Positions 44,000 to 56,199 of a stretch of DNA of 64,000 nucleotides are shown here, one piece after another. Source of the DNA: Apricaphanius iberus (lineage: Eukaryota > Chordata > Actinopteri > Cyprinodontiformes > Aphaniidae); NCBI GenBank assembly GCA_028564705.1, contig JAPXFQ010002085.1, positions 490,501 through 554,500 of the forward strand, in the 5' to 3' direction. Under the pieces are notes generated by a model, which was given only the letters and a program-made list of their open reading frames with translations, had not been told where the DNA came from and did no database searches. A program made the position numbers and the translations under genes. How positions within the stretch are numbered: position 1 is the stretch's first letter; every line of letters starts with the position of its first letter.

Positions 44000-44830
44000 A
44001 CAATAGAAATAGTTTTATTTGTCGCATGTAGGGGAAATTCAGATTCAACATCAGCAAGGGGGCAGATAATGTAGGTATTTAAATCCACACACACAAAAAA
44101 ATTATACAGTATCAAAAAAACTAAATCAAGAATAATATACTGTAAAGTAAAGACAAAATTTCAACACTAAAATACTGGGCAGCTGCTAACATTTAAAATA
44201 AACATTGCATGCTTAGATCAAAAAAATATGTTTGTGTGTTTTTGTGCATTATAATTCAGACTATTTTAAAACAGTGTTCCAGGTTCCAGGACACATAAGT
44301 TAGATTTTATCTCAAATGTAAAATGGTAAAATAATGATAAAATATGAAAACGAGAAAAAATAAAACTGCGCAAACGGATTTGTGCAAATAAGAGCAGAAA
44401 TGTTATATCAAATAAGAAAACATTCAAATAAAAGCATGGATGCAAATATTTGTTTATTGTTTTGTTTTTTGTTTAAGAACAGTAATGGTTATAGAATCTT
44501 ACATTCGCTGGGAGTAAGGATCTGTAGTGAGGCTACGTTGTGCACCTGGAATGCCGCAGCCTGTCATAGAAAGAGCGTTCCAGTTCAACAGCTTCATGTT
44601 TGGGTTGGGAGAAATTGTCTAACACTGATGTTATTTAGCGTGAATCCTTCTGTCTCCCACCACCTGCACTGGGTCTAGGGGACATCCTAGCACAGAACAG
44701 GCTTTCCTGATTAACTTATCTAACTATTTCATTTCAGCTGTAGATAAGCTGCTGCTCCATCAGACTACTCCGTAGATCAGGTATATGTTCAAATACATTT
44801 TATAGAAGTCCAGTCAGAAAAAAATTCTTA
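44000..44830 (-). mobile_element. Rex1-like LINE 3' end, 5'-truncated
   Basis: On the minus strand near 44750-44530 one reads LDKLIRKACSVLGCPLDPVQ, VVGDRRIHAKLTSVLDNFSQ, and LERSFYDRLRHSRCTT. This is the C-terminal region of Rex1/CR1-type reverse transcriptases (family form: NKLIRKAGSVVG...LLSIMDN..HPLH). A non-coding tail follows to CAATAGAAATAGTTTTATTT at about 44001-44021. It carries stops and is inactive. Confidence 0.7.
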
Positions 44831-46259
44831 AGGCTAAGGTCTGCAAGATCCGAATTTGTTTGGTGTGAAATATAAGTAGCTTATTGTTTTTAGTCATTGG
44901 CTTGCCTATCAAATCAATTATAGTCTGTTTAATTTAAGTACTTAAAGCTAGAATGTATGTATGATTTCTTATGTATGTTAAGTTCTCTAATTTAATGAAT
45001 TAAAGTAGTAAAACCTGTCAGTAAGAAATTAGATAAAAGACGGCAACTGTCAATGTTTACAAATGACTAACTGCAGAAAACAATAAATGGAGGGAAAGCT
45101 TGGTTTCTTTTTTTCACATGTAGACGCAACCATCTCAAACAATTTCAAAGAATATAAATCTCTACACCTTTAAAAGCTGAACATATTCAGGGTATTGCTT
45201 TCTTGTGTTGTGAAGTGAGCTCTCCTGTCAGAAATTTAAACCTGTGCTTGAATGGAGTCAGAGTCATTTTCATCAATGTTTGGAGGTGCTCAATGGTGAG
45301 CTTGAAGTGGAATTTGGTTTTGATTATATTAATTGTAGAGAGAGTTGTCTTACAGTTTTTTGTGGACCCAAACATGGCCAAGATAAACGGGGATCTTTCT
45401 TCAGACCTAATATAGCCTTCTAGGGAACCATTTGGAGACTGGAGCTAGAAAGTGGAAGGGTCAGTCCTGACAGACTTCTTTCAAGGCCAAATCTACCTGG
45501 AGGTCAACTTACTGCATCTGTAGATGTACATCATTTAAAATACATTGTGACTTCTTTTGACAAGCATGTATTCCTTCACAACCTCAGTAAATGGCTCTCT
45601 TTTCAAACTCAAAGTTCAAACAACTCTAAGGGAACTCTCATTATCTTATTGCTGAGCAGTGAGTGTGTGGCTTAGGATCCTGACAGACTGGTCATATTGG
45701 GCTTTTCTCTGATCTTATTTGTTCAAAACCTATATGTTTTGTGTCATATTGGAGTTTCACATTGCCACTTTAGATGCCACTTGCTTGTTTCTCTCCGCTT
45801 CTCTATTTCAATAATCAGTTTTTTCCTTTTCTCTGTCTCACACACCTGTTTCTCTCCTTTTCACCTGAATCTCTCCTTGTTTCCATGCCTTTATCTTCCT
45901 TTCTTTTTCTCTTTCCTTCTTCACATGCATCTCTCCCTTTCCCCGTCTCATCAGTCAGCAACTCTCCATTTATTTTTGGTAGGTGTCACCATTTTAGCCT
46001 TTTCCTAAGCAACTCTGTGTTTAATTTACTTACAGCAGTAATGCAAAACACTTCTTGGCTTAGTGTTATCATCTGTATGGCTAAACCAGGGGTCGCATTA
46101 ACGGAATATTCTTAGTATTTGACCATTTTTTTTAGAACGGTGATGGAAAAATATGAAGGCTGTCCGTCATTTTTACAGATTATTTTTCACACCTCCGTCT
46201 GACTGCTTTACGTGATGAGCAGATTTTTTTTTTTTACTTCATGCACGGAGTCCTGGTAA

Positions 46260-46375
46260 ATACATTCCATCCATTATTTATCCCAGTTCTCCTTGAAGGC
46301 TCGCAGGGGTCTGGTGCATTTCTCCAGCAGTTATCAGGAGAGAGGCGTGGTGCACCTTGGACAGGTTGCCAGTCC
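46260..46375. repeat. Decayed fragment of the abundant teleost repeat seen at 26022
   Basis: 'CATCCATTATTTATCCCAGT', CAGGGGTCTGGTGCATTTCT and 'CACCTTGGACAGGTTGCCAG' follow the order of the 26022-26320 repeat. Only the left third is left. Confidence 0.55.
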
Positions 46376-47203
46376 CTGCCCAGTTAGACGTGCTATAGAG
46401 CCCGATGTGCACAACAGATGTTGAGCGGGGCCTGCTGCAGCTCTAACAACAGTTGCTCCTCTGGCAGTTTACAGATCAGGAAACGGCTCATTCTGAGAGT
46501 CTCCGACTTATGGTCGCTACAAACCTAAAAAAAGAACAAAATGAAATTAATGCTAATGTAGAATCAGATCCAAACCTTTTTCAAAGCCAAATAAAAACAA
46601 AAATACAACAAATGACTAACATTATGACGAGATTAAGTTTATATTAGGAGTTGATCATAAATGCTCTTTACCCATTCTGGTCTTTAAGAATCTAACTGGC
46701 TTTTATCTTTGACAACTATATCGGTCATTCAGTGTTTGCTGCTGCAACTATTTGATTCTGTTGCTTCCATCAGTCTTTCATGCTCTTTTAAGACATTCAC
46801 ATGTATATACAAATCTGGGCATGTGCTCATTGTCTACTGTGAATTTAAAAGCTCTTTTACTCATAAATCAATCTACAGTATCTGATTTATTGGGTATGCT
46901 GCCCTGGGTTCATAAAAGCCATGATTTCCCATAAAATGTCAGTGGAGGTGGTTAATAAGACACGTGGTGGTCGTGCATGTCTGTTTGCTCCGCAACATCC
47001 AAGCTCTCGCAGTCATGTATAATATTGTCATTCAACAGGGAAAATGTCAAAATGACATGGCTATATGTAGTTGTGCTCCACTGTGGTGGTTTCATGTTTT
47101 CTGGTTTAGGTTCAAATCTTCTCTGCCGAATATTAAAAAGCAATTTGAAGCCTTTTAAATGCTGAAATATTAACATTTATGTCTTATATGCACTTTCTCA
47201 CAG

Positions 47204-47372
47204 GATGCTACTGGAGAAGAGTTCAGAGAATCGCTTGGTTTTTTCTTTGACATTGTCAGAGCGGACTGTGGCCCTCCGTTATGGTCAGACCAGCAGTCTA
47301 ACCTCTCAGACTGTACGCTTCAGAACAGAAGGCCGACTACAGCTCAATAGGTGGACACATCTTACTTTGCAG
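47204..47372 (+). CDS. ush2a: Usherin, fourth coding exon (laminin-G-like domain)
   Basis: It encodes MLLEKSSENRLVFSLTLSER, TVALRYGQ, and RFRTEGRLQLNRWTHLTLQ. This matches human CVIEKTVDGQIVFKLTISEK...GRILVKKWIHLSVQ, the middle of the LamG-like domain. The acceptor TTTCTCACAG ends at 47203. The first base completes a Met codon begun in the previous exon. The donor CAG/GTAAGA follows 47372 and the exon ends in phase 0. The rest of the domain (human HQTKISFFINGVE...) is not found in the remaining 16.6 kb, so it lies beyond the window. Confidence 0.93.
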
Positions 47373-48589
47373 GTAAGAAATCTCAATATTTTTGAGGATC
47401 AATATCATAGACACTGGATTATACTCTAGATATTGTATGTTTAAAATTTGTTGTTTTTATATAATAGAAAAGAAACATGTTCAACTTGAAGCATTGTTAG
47501 ATCAAATGTGTACAGCCTTATTTTTGTGCAATATATTTTTTTAGAAATAGTTAATCGGGAAAGCAGTAAGAAATTTTATTTTTATTTTTACATTTACATT
47601 TAGCTGGTATCTAAAATATCTTCATCTTTCTTATGTTATGAGAATTTTTTTGTGGTCCATTTTTTGGATACCGGTTTCCACCTTTTTTAAAAGTCATTTT
47701 GCACAATAAATGTTCTTTAAATGGTATTCTATACATTTTTGAAGTTTTCATTCTGTTGGAATGTAAAAACAATTGCATCATTTTGACATATTTAAGCAGA
47801 AGAAAACATAACATCGCAATAAATGTCGTTATTGAAAATGCTTCAGATTATGTCACAATATAGATTGGAGGTTGTACCGCTAATCCCTACTTTTCTCTAT
47901 AACTAGCATTTTTGAAAAGCAAAGACTTGTCAAAATGTCCTTTAATAGCAATGGTATAGTTTTTTTCCTCATCCAAGAATTATATCACGAGTTTCACAAT
48001 TCTCTCTTACTAGGGAAGATTTTGAACAGAACTAAGACACAAATAAAGTAAAAATGACAAGATTCTAGTAAATAAAGAAAAATTTGAACAGAAACACAAA
48101 ATACATTTTTAAGTTCAAATACCCACACATATGGCAGATTGAGATGTTTAATTTGGAAGTTGCATTTATGTTCGCTATCTTTGTATAATAAAATATGTTT
48201 TCGTTTTTTGGTCTACCTCAGTTAACTTAAGTAGAGTTTGTCAAGTAGAAATGTTGAAGTTCATTGGAAGTTAGTCTTACAAGACTTTCATGGACAAAAA
48301 CTTGTTCACCAGCTCTCATTACTCTTAAATGGTAGCTAGTTGAAGGGAGAGAGTTTTCAGGCCTAAATGAATCCCTGTGTGTTATTCAGGTTTCTGGTGA
48401 AGTATATAATTTTGCAGATTTTGCAGAAGTCTTTTATCATCATGAATACAGCCAAGGAATGGTTGTACAATTTACAATGACAACAGTAAATTGAATTGAA
48501 TTGAATTGAACTGAATTATGGTTATCTTGACTAGCCTTTCAAATTAGATGGTTGTAACCTAAGTAATCTTCATCCTTACATGTTCTAAT

Positions 48590-48896
48590 TAGAGCATGGA
48601 TACCCGACTCGGGCCTGACAGGACCCGACGGGTCGGTCCAGGTTCGGTCAGATATTTAGAAAGGATGCTGTCCACCTCTGACCCTGAGGAGCACAGCCGG
48701 GGTCAGGTGTAGAAAGTTTTTTCAGGTGTAAGAATCCGTACCCTCGGTTTATTAAACCGTGCGCAACTGTGTCGGGCCCAGGTCGGACTCGGACATTAAT
48801 ATCTTAATTCCTGTCGGGTTCGGGTCGATTTCGGTTACTGTTCTGTCGGTCGCGGGCCGGGCTCGGACAGAAAAATGCGGCCCGATCTGCACTTTA
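48590..48896. mobile_element. hAT-type MITE with perfect 8-bp target duplication
   Basis: Flanked by GTTCTAAT at 48582-48589 and again at 48897-48904. The left end TAGAGCATGGATACCCGACT and the complement of the right end TAAAGTGCAGATCGGGCCGC share the imperfect hAT-like terminus. The interior is rich in CGGGTCGG-type motifs, a fish MITE family I recognise. 307 bp, non-coding. Intact flanks suggest a fairly recent insertion in the ush2a intron. Confidence 0.85.
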
Positions 48897-50599
48897 GTTC
48901 TAATGTTGAGTTTAAGTACTTTTTTGAACAGACGCTAAATTTTGTGTAAAAGTCTTTGTTGTAATACCTTCCTGTTGCATAACAATGGATTACAGTGTAT
49001 TACATAATTAGTGTATAACTTTATAATAACCAAATTTTTTGACATTTACCATGATTGAATATAGTACTCCAGTACGTTTGATGCAGTTTGAACTTAGTGG
49101 GACATTTATTTTGATTTAACTCACCCTACATAGGTCTAGAGAAATACACAGCTCTGTGTGAGCATAAACAAGCTCTCTTCTGTGATTGGTTTACAAAAAT
49201 CAAGCTGCTGTATGAAATCTCAGCAAGTTGCAGCATCATTTAATTTCTCAGCAACGTCATTTTGCCAGAGCAGAGAATCTAACTTGACACCTTAGTTTAC
49301 AGTTTGCTGATGGGTGTTGATGGTGGAAAAATGTGGCAGCTCAACCTGTTGCTGGCTAAATGTAGTGTTGCTGATGGCTCAGATTGCAGACGGTGCATGT
49401 ACAGTAATGCAGAATCCCTTCCAGGGATAAAGTTGTCATGTGCCAATTCAGACAAGACAAGGAGTGAGGCTTTTAGGCATTTTGCTAGAAGTGCATTGTA
49501 TTTGTGTAGCTTTAGGGTATTTTGATGCTTTGTGCCATTCTGCCTTTCTGTAAATCAGTCTGCCTTTTTGTGCCATGGTATGGTGATATGATCTGTTTTG
49601 ACCATTCAGAAAAAGATCATAATTATCCTTGACACGCAAACACTAGTCACATACTCATGTTCTCAATCATGCATGCACACACACTTATCTACTCGCTCTG
49701 TCACATAAACACACCAACACAAACTCACCGCTCAGTGGTAATTTGTAGCAGTCTGTCAACCACAATGCAGATATTACTATAAGGAATGAAGCAGAAACCC
49801 TTCCTACTCATATATAAACACACACACCTACACACACAAGCACTCACCCGTTGTCTGTCAGTTTGTACGGATCAAAACACACAAAAAAGACAGTCAAAAG
49901 GAATACAGATTTCCAAGTGCCAGGAGCATTACACACACACACGCACTCAAGGTGCCAGAAGCAAGGTGCTGTAGGGATGCTAGTGCTCCCTAGGTAGTTG
50001 TCTTATCTGATTATGGTAACAATGTAGAGAACAACGAAGGAAAACGCAGCCTGAGGGAGGAAGGACTGACTGAGAAGGAAAGATGGGGGAAGTGAGGGAG
50101 TAGACTCAGTGTACTTAAGTGCAGTCAGTTAATACAAGTATCATTCTTCAGTGCGTTTTTATGAAATGCACTGAAATTATGAAAGTGGTAAATATTTGCA
50201 AAAATATAATTTTAGGCTGGACTCTGATACTAATTAATTCCATTCATGTTCTAAGCAAAACATGTGCAAGCTTTTCTTTAAGATAAAGAAATCTGCACCA
50301 TACAAAGTAACTTTATTAAAAAAAATTTTTTTCACTAATCATATAGCCACAAACCTAAAGCACCCACATAAGAAAAAAAGTGTTTGCCTTGTTGAAGATT
50401 GCATAGGTTAACTGTATATCAGACAGGTAGTGATATATGTGATTTTTATTCTTATTACTAGCTACAGTTTAGAACTTCATGAAGGTTAAATCCTTAGACC
50501 ACCACGTATTTAACTTAATGACCTTGGTGTAAAAGGTTAGGATGACCATCCATTTTTATAGTTGCTATGCAGGTTTATTTTGCAGAACAAATTAAGTTC

Positions 50600-51790
50600 A
50601 TCCATCCATCCATTTTCTAAACCTCTTAATTAGAGCTGTGCGATGTGACGAAATATGTCGTCAGTACGATAGAGAACGTCTATCATTTTATATGAATCTC
50701 TATCGTTTAAGCCATGATAGGGTTTTGCTGCAGTAAATTATGTCAAGATGCACCTTATGGCATTACTGTGCATGCTGCAGTACATAAAAAAATAGGGACG
50801 AAGGTGGTAATCAACACGTTTCAGACCAGGGATCTAAACAAGATTATCAAACAACCCAAAGTTGGTCTCCCTGTGTGTCTCGCCTCCCTTTCCGACGCGC
50901 AGCTTGAGCAGTCTCTCAGAGGCTACAGCTCTGTGCTACGGCGTCTGTATCTGGAGTTTATCAGAGCTTACGCCACGACTCGATGCTGCTTTTGCTCATT
51001 GATCCTCTGTATTTGTTGTCGTGGTTCTTGAGCAGCTGATAAAATAAATACGTAGTGTCTGAATCCGTTGGTCGGACCGGGAACTGGTAAACTTGACATA
51101 CAACTGTTGTCTGATCTGCATCGGTCCAAAAGGGATCCATAACCATAACTTGAATATTTTCCTAATCCTACAATTTGGGAACCAGTGCCTAAACCTGATC
51201 CATCCGCCTCGCTTGTGAGTGAAGTCAAAACACATCTTGAGGGGTGAACACATATCGACAAAACACCCCTCTTTTACATAAGAGACATGCAGCTAGTGAA
51301 ACAAATGAACACAAGAGGGTGCATGAGGAGAGAAAGAAAAAAAATGGTACGGCCAAAACGTGCTGTAAAGTTAAGAAAATGAGTGACAGCAGGTATTGCT
51401 GCAAAATTTGGATGCTATTCAAATAATCTTTATTTCAAAGGCGGAGTGTAGAGCTGAGCCGTGCTCCTAACAGATCACTGATAACATGGAAGGAGATCAG
51501 TACATGATGACTCTGGATGGTGTTATTGTCGTCTATTATTTAAAAATGCATTTCCACATTGTAATTTTTTTTATAAACTATTCATGAAATAAATGGCGAG
51601 AAAAATAGCTATATCATGAAGTATATCATTATCGGGATATAAACTGAGCTATATCGGGATATAAAAATCTAGTCATATCGCCCAGCCCTGCGTGTAATCC
51701 TAAAGGGGTCGCGATGGGGCTGGTGCGTATCTCCAGCTGTCAACAGGCGAGAGACAGGGTACACCGTGGACAGGTCACCAGTCCATCGCT
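50600..51790. repeat. Abundant teleost repeat interrupted by a hAT insertion
   Basis: The left piece TCCATCCATTTTCTAAACCT (50607-50626) and the right piece GGGGTCGCGATGGGGCTGGT...GGACAGGTCACCAGTCCATC (51704-51788) are consecutive parts of the repeat seen at 26022-26320. They are separated by the 1060-bp element 50631-51690. Confidence 0.75.
50631..51690. mobile_element. hAT-type non-autonomous element nested in a repeat
   Basis: The left end TAGAGCTGTGCGATGTGACG and the complement of the right end CAGGGCTGGGCGATATGACT are the termini of a common fish hAT family, with interior ATATCGGGATATAAA motifs near the right end. The flanking octamers CTCTTAAT (50623-50630) and CGTGTAAT (51691-51698) match at 5 of 8, and the interrupted host repeat fixes the insertion point independently. 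A ~105-codon open frame (50714-51031) has no transposase features I can recognise. Confidence 0.8.
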
Positions 51791-52449
51791 GCAAATTAAG
51801 TTATTGTATTTATTACAATTTGTACTTCAATCAAGTGTTATGTTACACAGAAATGTAAATGTATTTCATATAAAGGTTAAATATTTTGGGAAATTTGTTG
51901 GAAAAATTGACCATGTTTAAAGCATTGCAAAATACTCATCCATCATGGAAGACAGTTTGGTTATTAAAGTTTGAAAGTTTAGTGCTTGCGAGTGCCCTCT
52001 CAGGCGAACTACGTAGCTGTAATCTGAACTGAATGTAGAGTTCGGAGAGATGACATCATGCAATCCAAGCATTCTCTACCAAGCCGAGACTGACAAAAAC
52101 AACTTGTACATAAATTAAACAACTAATCTAAAGTTTGAGTTTTTTCAGATTATGTTAGGCAGCAAGTTTGTAACTGAAATAGCATGTAATTATGTACTTA
52201 TTATTTACTAGCTTGCTGCCTAACTTTATCTGGTGCTAGCATAACAGTAGGCAAACTTAACCTTGCAGTACCCAAAAAAAAACAATACTGTTGGGGTAAA
52301 CTCCAAAAAGTTGATCAGGTCGTTGTAAATGTAAAAATATTGTATATTCAGGAGAGTCACCCCACCAGCCACCTAATCAGTTGTTTTAAAAAGCACACCA
52401 AGGGCTAAATATGGATCATTAATGTGTAATTTAGTGATATGTCAATATT

Positions 52450-52900
52450 TATCGCTTTCCGAGAGTTGACTGCTGCCATCTAGCCTGGGTGCCAGCCAAA
52501 GTCCCTCCCACAACATGGTCTGAAAGTTCGGTCAGGCATTCCTCCGTTGAGGAGCAATTATGCCCGAACAAGATCTGTTCGGACCAATCAAATCGGGCTT
52601 ACGATGATTGACAGGTGAACAACAGTAACATAATCAACCACATCACCAAAGAGCGCCTGGGTTGAATTTCTTTACAACAACGATGGCTGCCGCTGGAGAA
52701 CTGAGATGTGTAGATTCTGCCACAGAGTCTTTTCTAGAAGATAGCGACAGCGCAATAATTTTAAGAGAGGAATTTTAAGAGAGGAACAGATAACGTCCGT
52801 TGTTCTTATTGGTTATAGGTCTATCCAATTGAGTGCAGAGGCATTTTTTTCATGGTTCGGTGAAAGCATGCCCCATAATCACAGCCCAATGGAGCAGTAA
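52450..52900 (+). repeat. Fragment of a repeat carrying the start of a helicase-like ORF
   Basis: At 52683 an ATG opens MAAAGELRCVDSATESFLED then SDSAIILREEF and a stop (52776-52778). I recall this N terminus in many fish repeats, followed there by a RecQ-like helicase motif region. Here that region is absent. A short tandem duplication (ATTTTAAGAGAGGA twice, about 52757-52784) creates the stop. Flanking sequences such as CGGTGAAAGCATGCCCCATA belong to the same repeat. Class unknown. Confidence 0.45.
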
Positions 52901-53267
52901 TACGCCAAAAATAATTTACTCACATGTCATTTAGTAACACACACACATGCTGCTGCTCAGAAATCCGTAGTTTGGCAGGTTAGGACGAACGGGTGTGGTG
53001 CGGGTTGAATTATAATCAACCTTGGTTCTTTCCATGCGTTAATATCGTTAAAATTTTTTATTTAATTCTAGGAATTAATCGCCCTGCGTTAATGCATTAA
53101 TTTTTACAGGTTTAGCAGGTTTTTCGCAAAAAGATAGCCATCTTACCCTTTTCTGGTGATATACGGCATCGCTTGCGGCTAGTTGGCATGCCCAGAATCA
53201 TAGTGCTTGACATCTCTGGTGCCATTATGGCACCGAATATCGGTACCCATTCCTAGATAGGAAAAAT

Positions 53268-54563
53268 AGGCCTAATTTATCAAACTTGCGCAGAAAACGA
53301 TGTATATTTTGGGTGTATATTCCAAATACGCATGACTCAATGTGGGATTTATGAACGTGTCGGATCCGCCCAGATTTGTGCGTAAAGACCTGCGCTTGTT
53401 GATAAATGTCACAGATGAAACGAGCGTATTTATGAAGGTCACGCCTATAAATATTCACCAACTGCCTCTACCACCACTTGTTTTTGCGACATAGCTGAAC
53501 GGCAGACGACCAAGATTGTTAAAAAGAGGAACTTCACTAGCAGGAAAAAGGTCACAAGCAGACCCAGCTCCATGGTGCGTCTTGTGTGCGCTTGGAACGG
53601 AGGGTTATTAGATGCTCCAACAACCTTTGTCACCTAAAGCATGACATGCAGTTATTCATTGTTATATTACAAAGCTGGTGGCCAGAACACCCAGTATGGA
53701 TAGCACCTGCAGTGGGACCTGAATGACACGATGCGGCGGCTGTGTGCATTTTGCACACAACCCACATCTTATAAAAACATCTAAGCTGTAACCATACATT
53801 GCACATAATGTTGTACATATAACATTTCTAGTGATTTATTATTGATTTATATTCATATGTGTTACAGAATGTTGACATAGTAACTTTTTCACTGCCACTT
53901 TAGGTCTATTTAGGTTTTGATTTTTATCTTAGCTACATTACGGGAGAGAGAAATGTTTTTTTTTCTTAAATTTTTCTGTATACTGCTGCTATTGAGAAAT
54001 CGACAATTTGTGGGAGACTTTAGAGTTTGACATTTTGCACCTTATTTAATGACAGACTGTCATAAAAAAGGGGATCACACATCCGTTCCAAAAATATTGT
54101 TCAGCCGAAAACATGGGTAATATTGAAAAGAAGGAAAAAGACGACTCGCACACTAACTGCAGCAATTAAGGCACTAACTTTTTAATCAACTACAATTGGG
54201 AGCACTGTGGTGTGCGAGGCGCCCCTTGTTTATTTAATATGAAAGACGATCATGACGATCATGACATAACCCAAACATAACTTCATGAAATTGCATATTT
54301 GTAATGTGAGAGGTGTAGGCTTAACTTTTTCCAGCACGGGAATGTTTAATGTTGTCTAAATCTTGAATTTTATGCATGTTTTTTTCGTGTTGCGATGAAG
54401 GTTGAAATGGGTGTAAAATTTACACCACCTCCTGACTTGGTGTATATTTTTTGCGCATTGTACGCTCACGTCCAGATTGACAAATGCCAAAAAGTGTAAA
54501 TTTTTTGTGTACGCAACATTTACACCCTGATTTGGTCGTACTCAAGTTTGATAAATGAGGCCC
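53268..54563. mobile_element. PIF/Harbinger-like non-autonomous element
   Basis: The left end AGGCCTAATTTATCAAACTT and the complement of the right end GGGCCTCATTTATCAAACTT agree at 18 of 20 bases. AAT flanks both sides (53265-53267, 54564-54566), a 3-bp target duplication. 1296 bp. Short minus-strand open frames (53445-53633, 53630-53818) show no transposase or Myb motif. It is of the same broad type as 16241-17314, whose ends are similar (CTCATTTA..AAACTT). Confidence 0.8.
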
Positions 54564-56199
54564 AATGTGTGTATAGTTGGATTTTCTAGCATTTTTGTGT
54601 CGGCCATTTAGTAGTTTTTCAAGTAATGTATTTTATTAATTTCTTTTATTATACAATAGGAAAGATAAAATCAATAAGTTGAATCCCCAATATGTCATCT
54701 AAGATAGAAATAAAGAAAAGTTATTTGCTTCGCAAAATTTTATTTTCTTCCCTAAAATAGCACAAAATTACAAATGTAATAATAATCAAGGATAAGGAGT
54801 TTTAACCCTAATATACAGTGATAATGTACCCTAGAATAATTTGAGGAGAGACCAGTATTAAAAACAGTATATTAACAAATCCTATCTAACTCTTATTTTG
54901 AAGTTACTTAAAATTAAAGTTAAATGAGGTTTAAATAAAATCTTAACTCTAGAGTACCAGCTTGCTGCCCAGCAGAGCTCTGGGGTGGGGGTGGGGGGTC
55001 TGTGCCTGTTAGTGCCTGAGCAAATCAACATTAATATAAGAGGCAGCGATAGGAACAACCAGTCACATCACTACACAGGATGTCAGCATGAATGTTTAAC
55101 ACTTGCCTACACACTCTTCTCTTCTGTTACTGCTAAACACATAAATTACGGATTCTTTCCACAGGGATTTATTACAACAGCAATTTTTAGTTTTTTTCTT
55201 CTTTTTTTAAAGACCCTGATTTTTTTTTAATGATTTTTTTTTTTTCCGTTAGTGTGTGTATTTTAAGAAGTGAAAGAATAGTATATTGAATTAAAAAAAA
55301 ACATTTGGTTAAAGTGGTTAGTTAATTAGTCATTGGAAGAGAAAAGTCAGGTGAAGGACAAGGATGGGCCCATGATGCACCCGATATTTCTTCTTGCCAA
55401 AAATGATCTCCTTTCCTCAATATCATTGTCTCTAGGTTTTGTCTTTTTTTACTTTATTTTTTATTATTATTATTTTTTTTTGCTTTGATTTATTTAGCCT
55501 ATGGGAACTGTTTTTGATTGTACAAACGTATTTGGACTTGAAGATAAATGACAATGAACAAAAAATAAAATGGTAAATCTCTACTTTGCAATAAACTGAC
55601 TTATTTGCTTTTCACCTAGTTGTACAATTAGATTTTTTAACATGACAAGTAGTAGAAGAATTTTTGTAAAAAAAACATGAGAAAGATTTAATGCCTCATC
55701 TATTGTGACTTAGCCAAATTGCAGCAGATGGTAAACGTAATAAAGGTAAAGAACACAATTTAAGCAAAGAAAAATGCTGAAAATGTAACTTAGTATAATT
55801 TAATTTTAAAAGAATTTGAAAAATCTCTGCTTAAAAAAAGTTAGGCTATAATTTTGATTGCTCTAGTTTGTGTGTTGTTCCCTAAATGAGAAATAAACAA
55901 AAAAAAATGTTTGCACTCTTTTTTTTATTTCATTTTGTATCTGTCCTATACGAAATATGCTGATTTATAGCCACAAACTAATCGGACCCTGTTAGTAGAT
56001 GAATAATATTTTTTCGATTAAAAAAAGAGATTTTACATTTGACTTTTATCAGGATTTTGGGAACAAAGAGCGAAAAGAAACCGATCCAAATGTCTGATTG
56101 GAAAATGTAACTTGTTTCCACATTCTTTTTTTTTCTCCAGTTGGAAACTGGAAATAATGACTTCCCAATGGTTAATAATGCAGCATCAGTACCTAAGAC

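Larger units (their letters stand above)
36938..47203 (+). other. ush2a: ush2a intron 3 of the coding part (10.3 kb)
   Basis: A large intron holding hAT-type MITEs, a GC-rich minisatellite (38186-39130), an L2-like LINE end (40310-41062), a DD38E Tc1-type transposon (42295-43911), a Rex1-like LINE end (44000-44830) and a decayed repeat (46260-46375), all listed. Nothing recognised in 39140-40300, 41070-42290, or 44840-47200 apart from the last of these. Pyrimidine-rich patches at 41890-42075 and 45775-45960. Confidence 0.85.

Noticed and set aside
45697..46115. Overlapping 103- and 113-codon open frames, possible gene
   Set aside because: Pyrimidine-rich low-complexity sequence in an intron, giving Ser/Phe/Leu-rich peptides in two frames.
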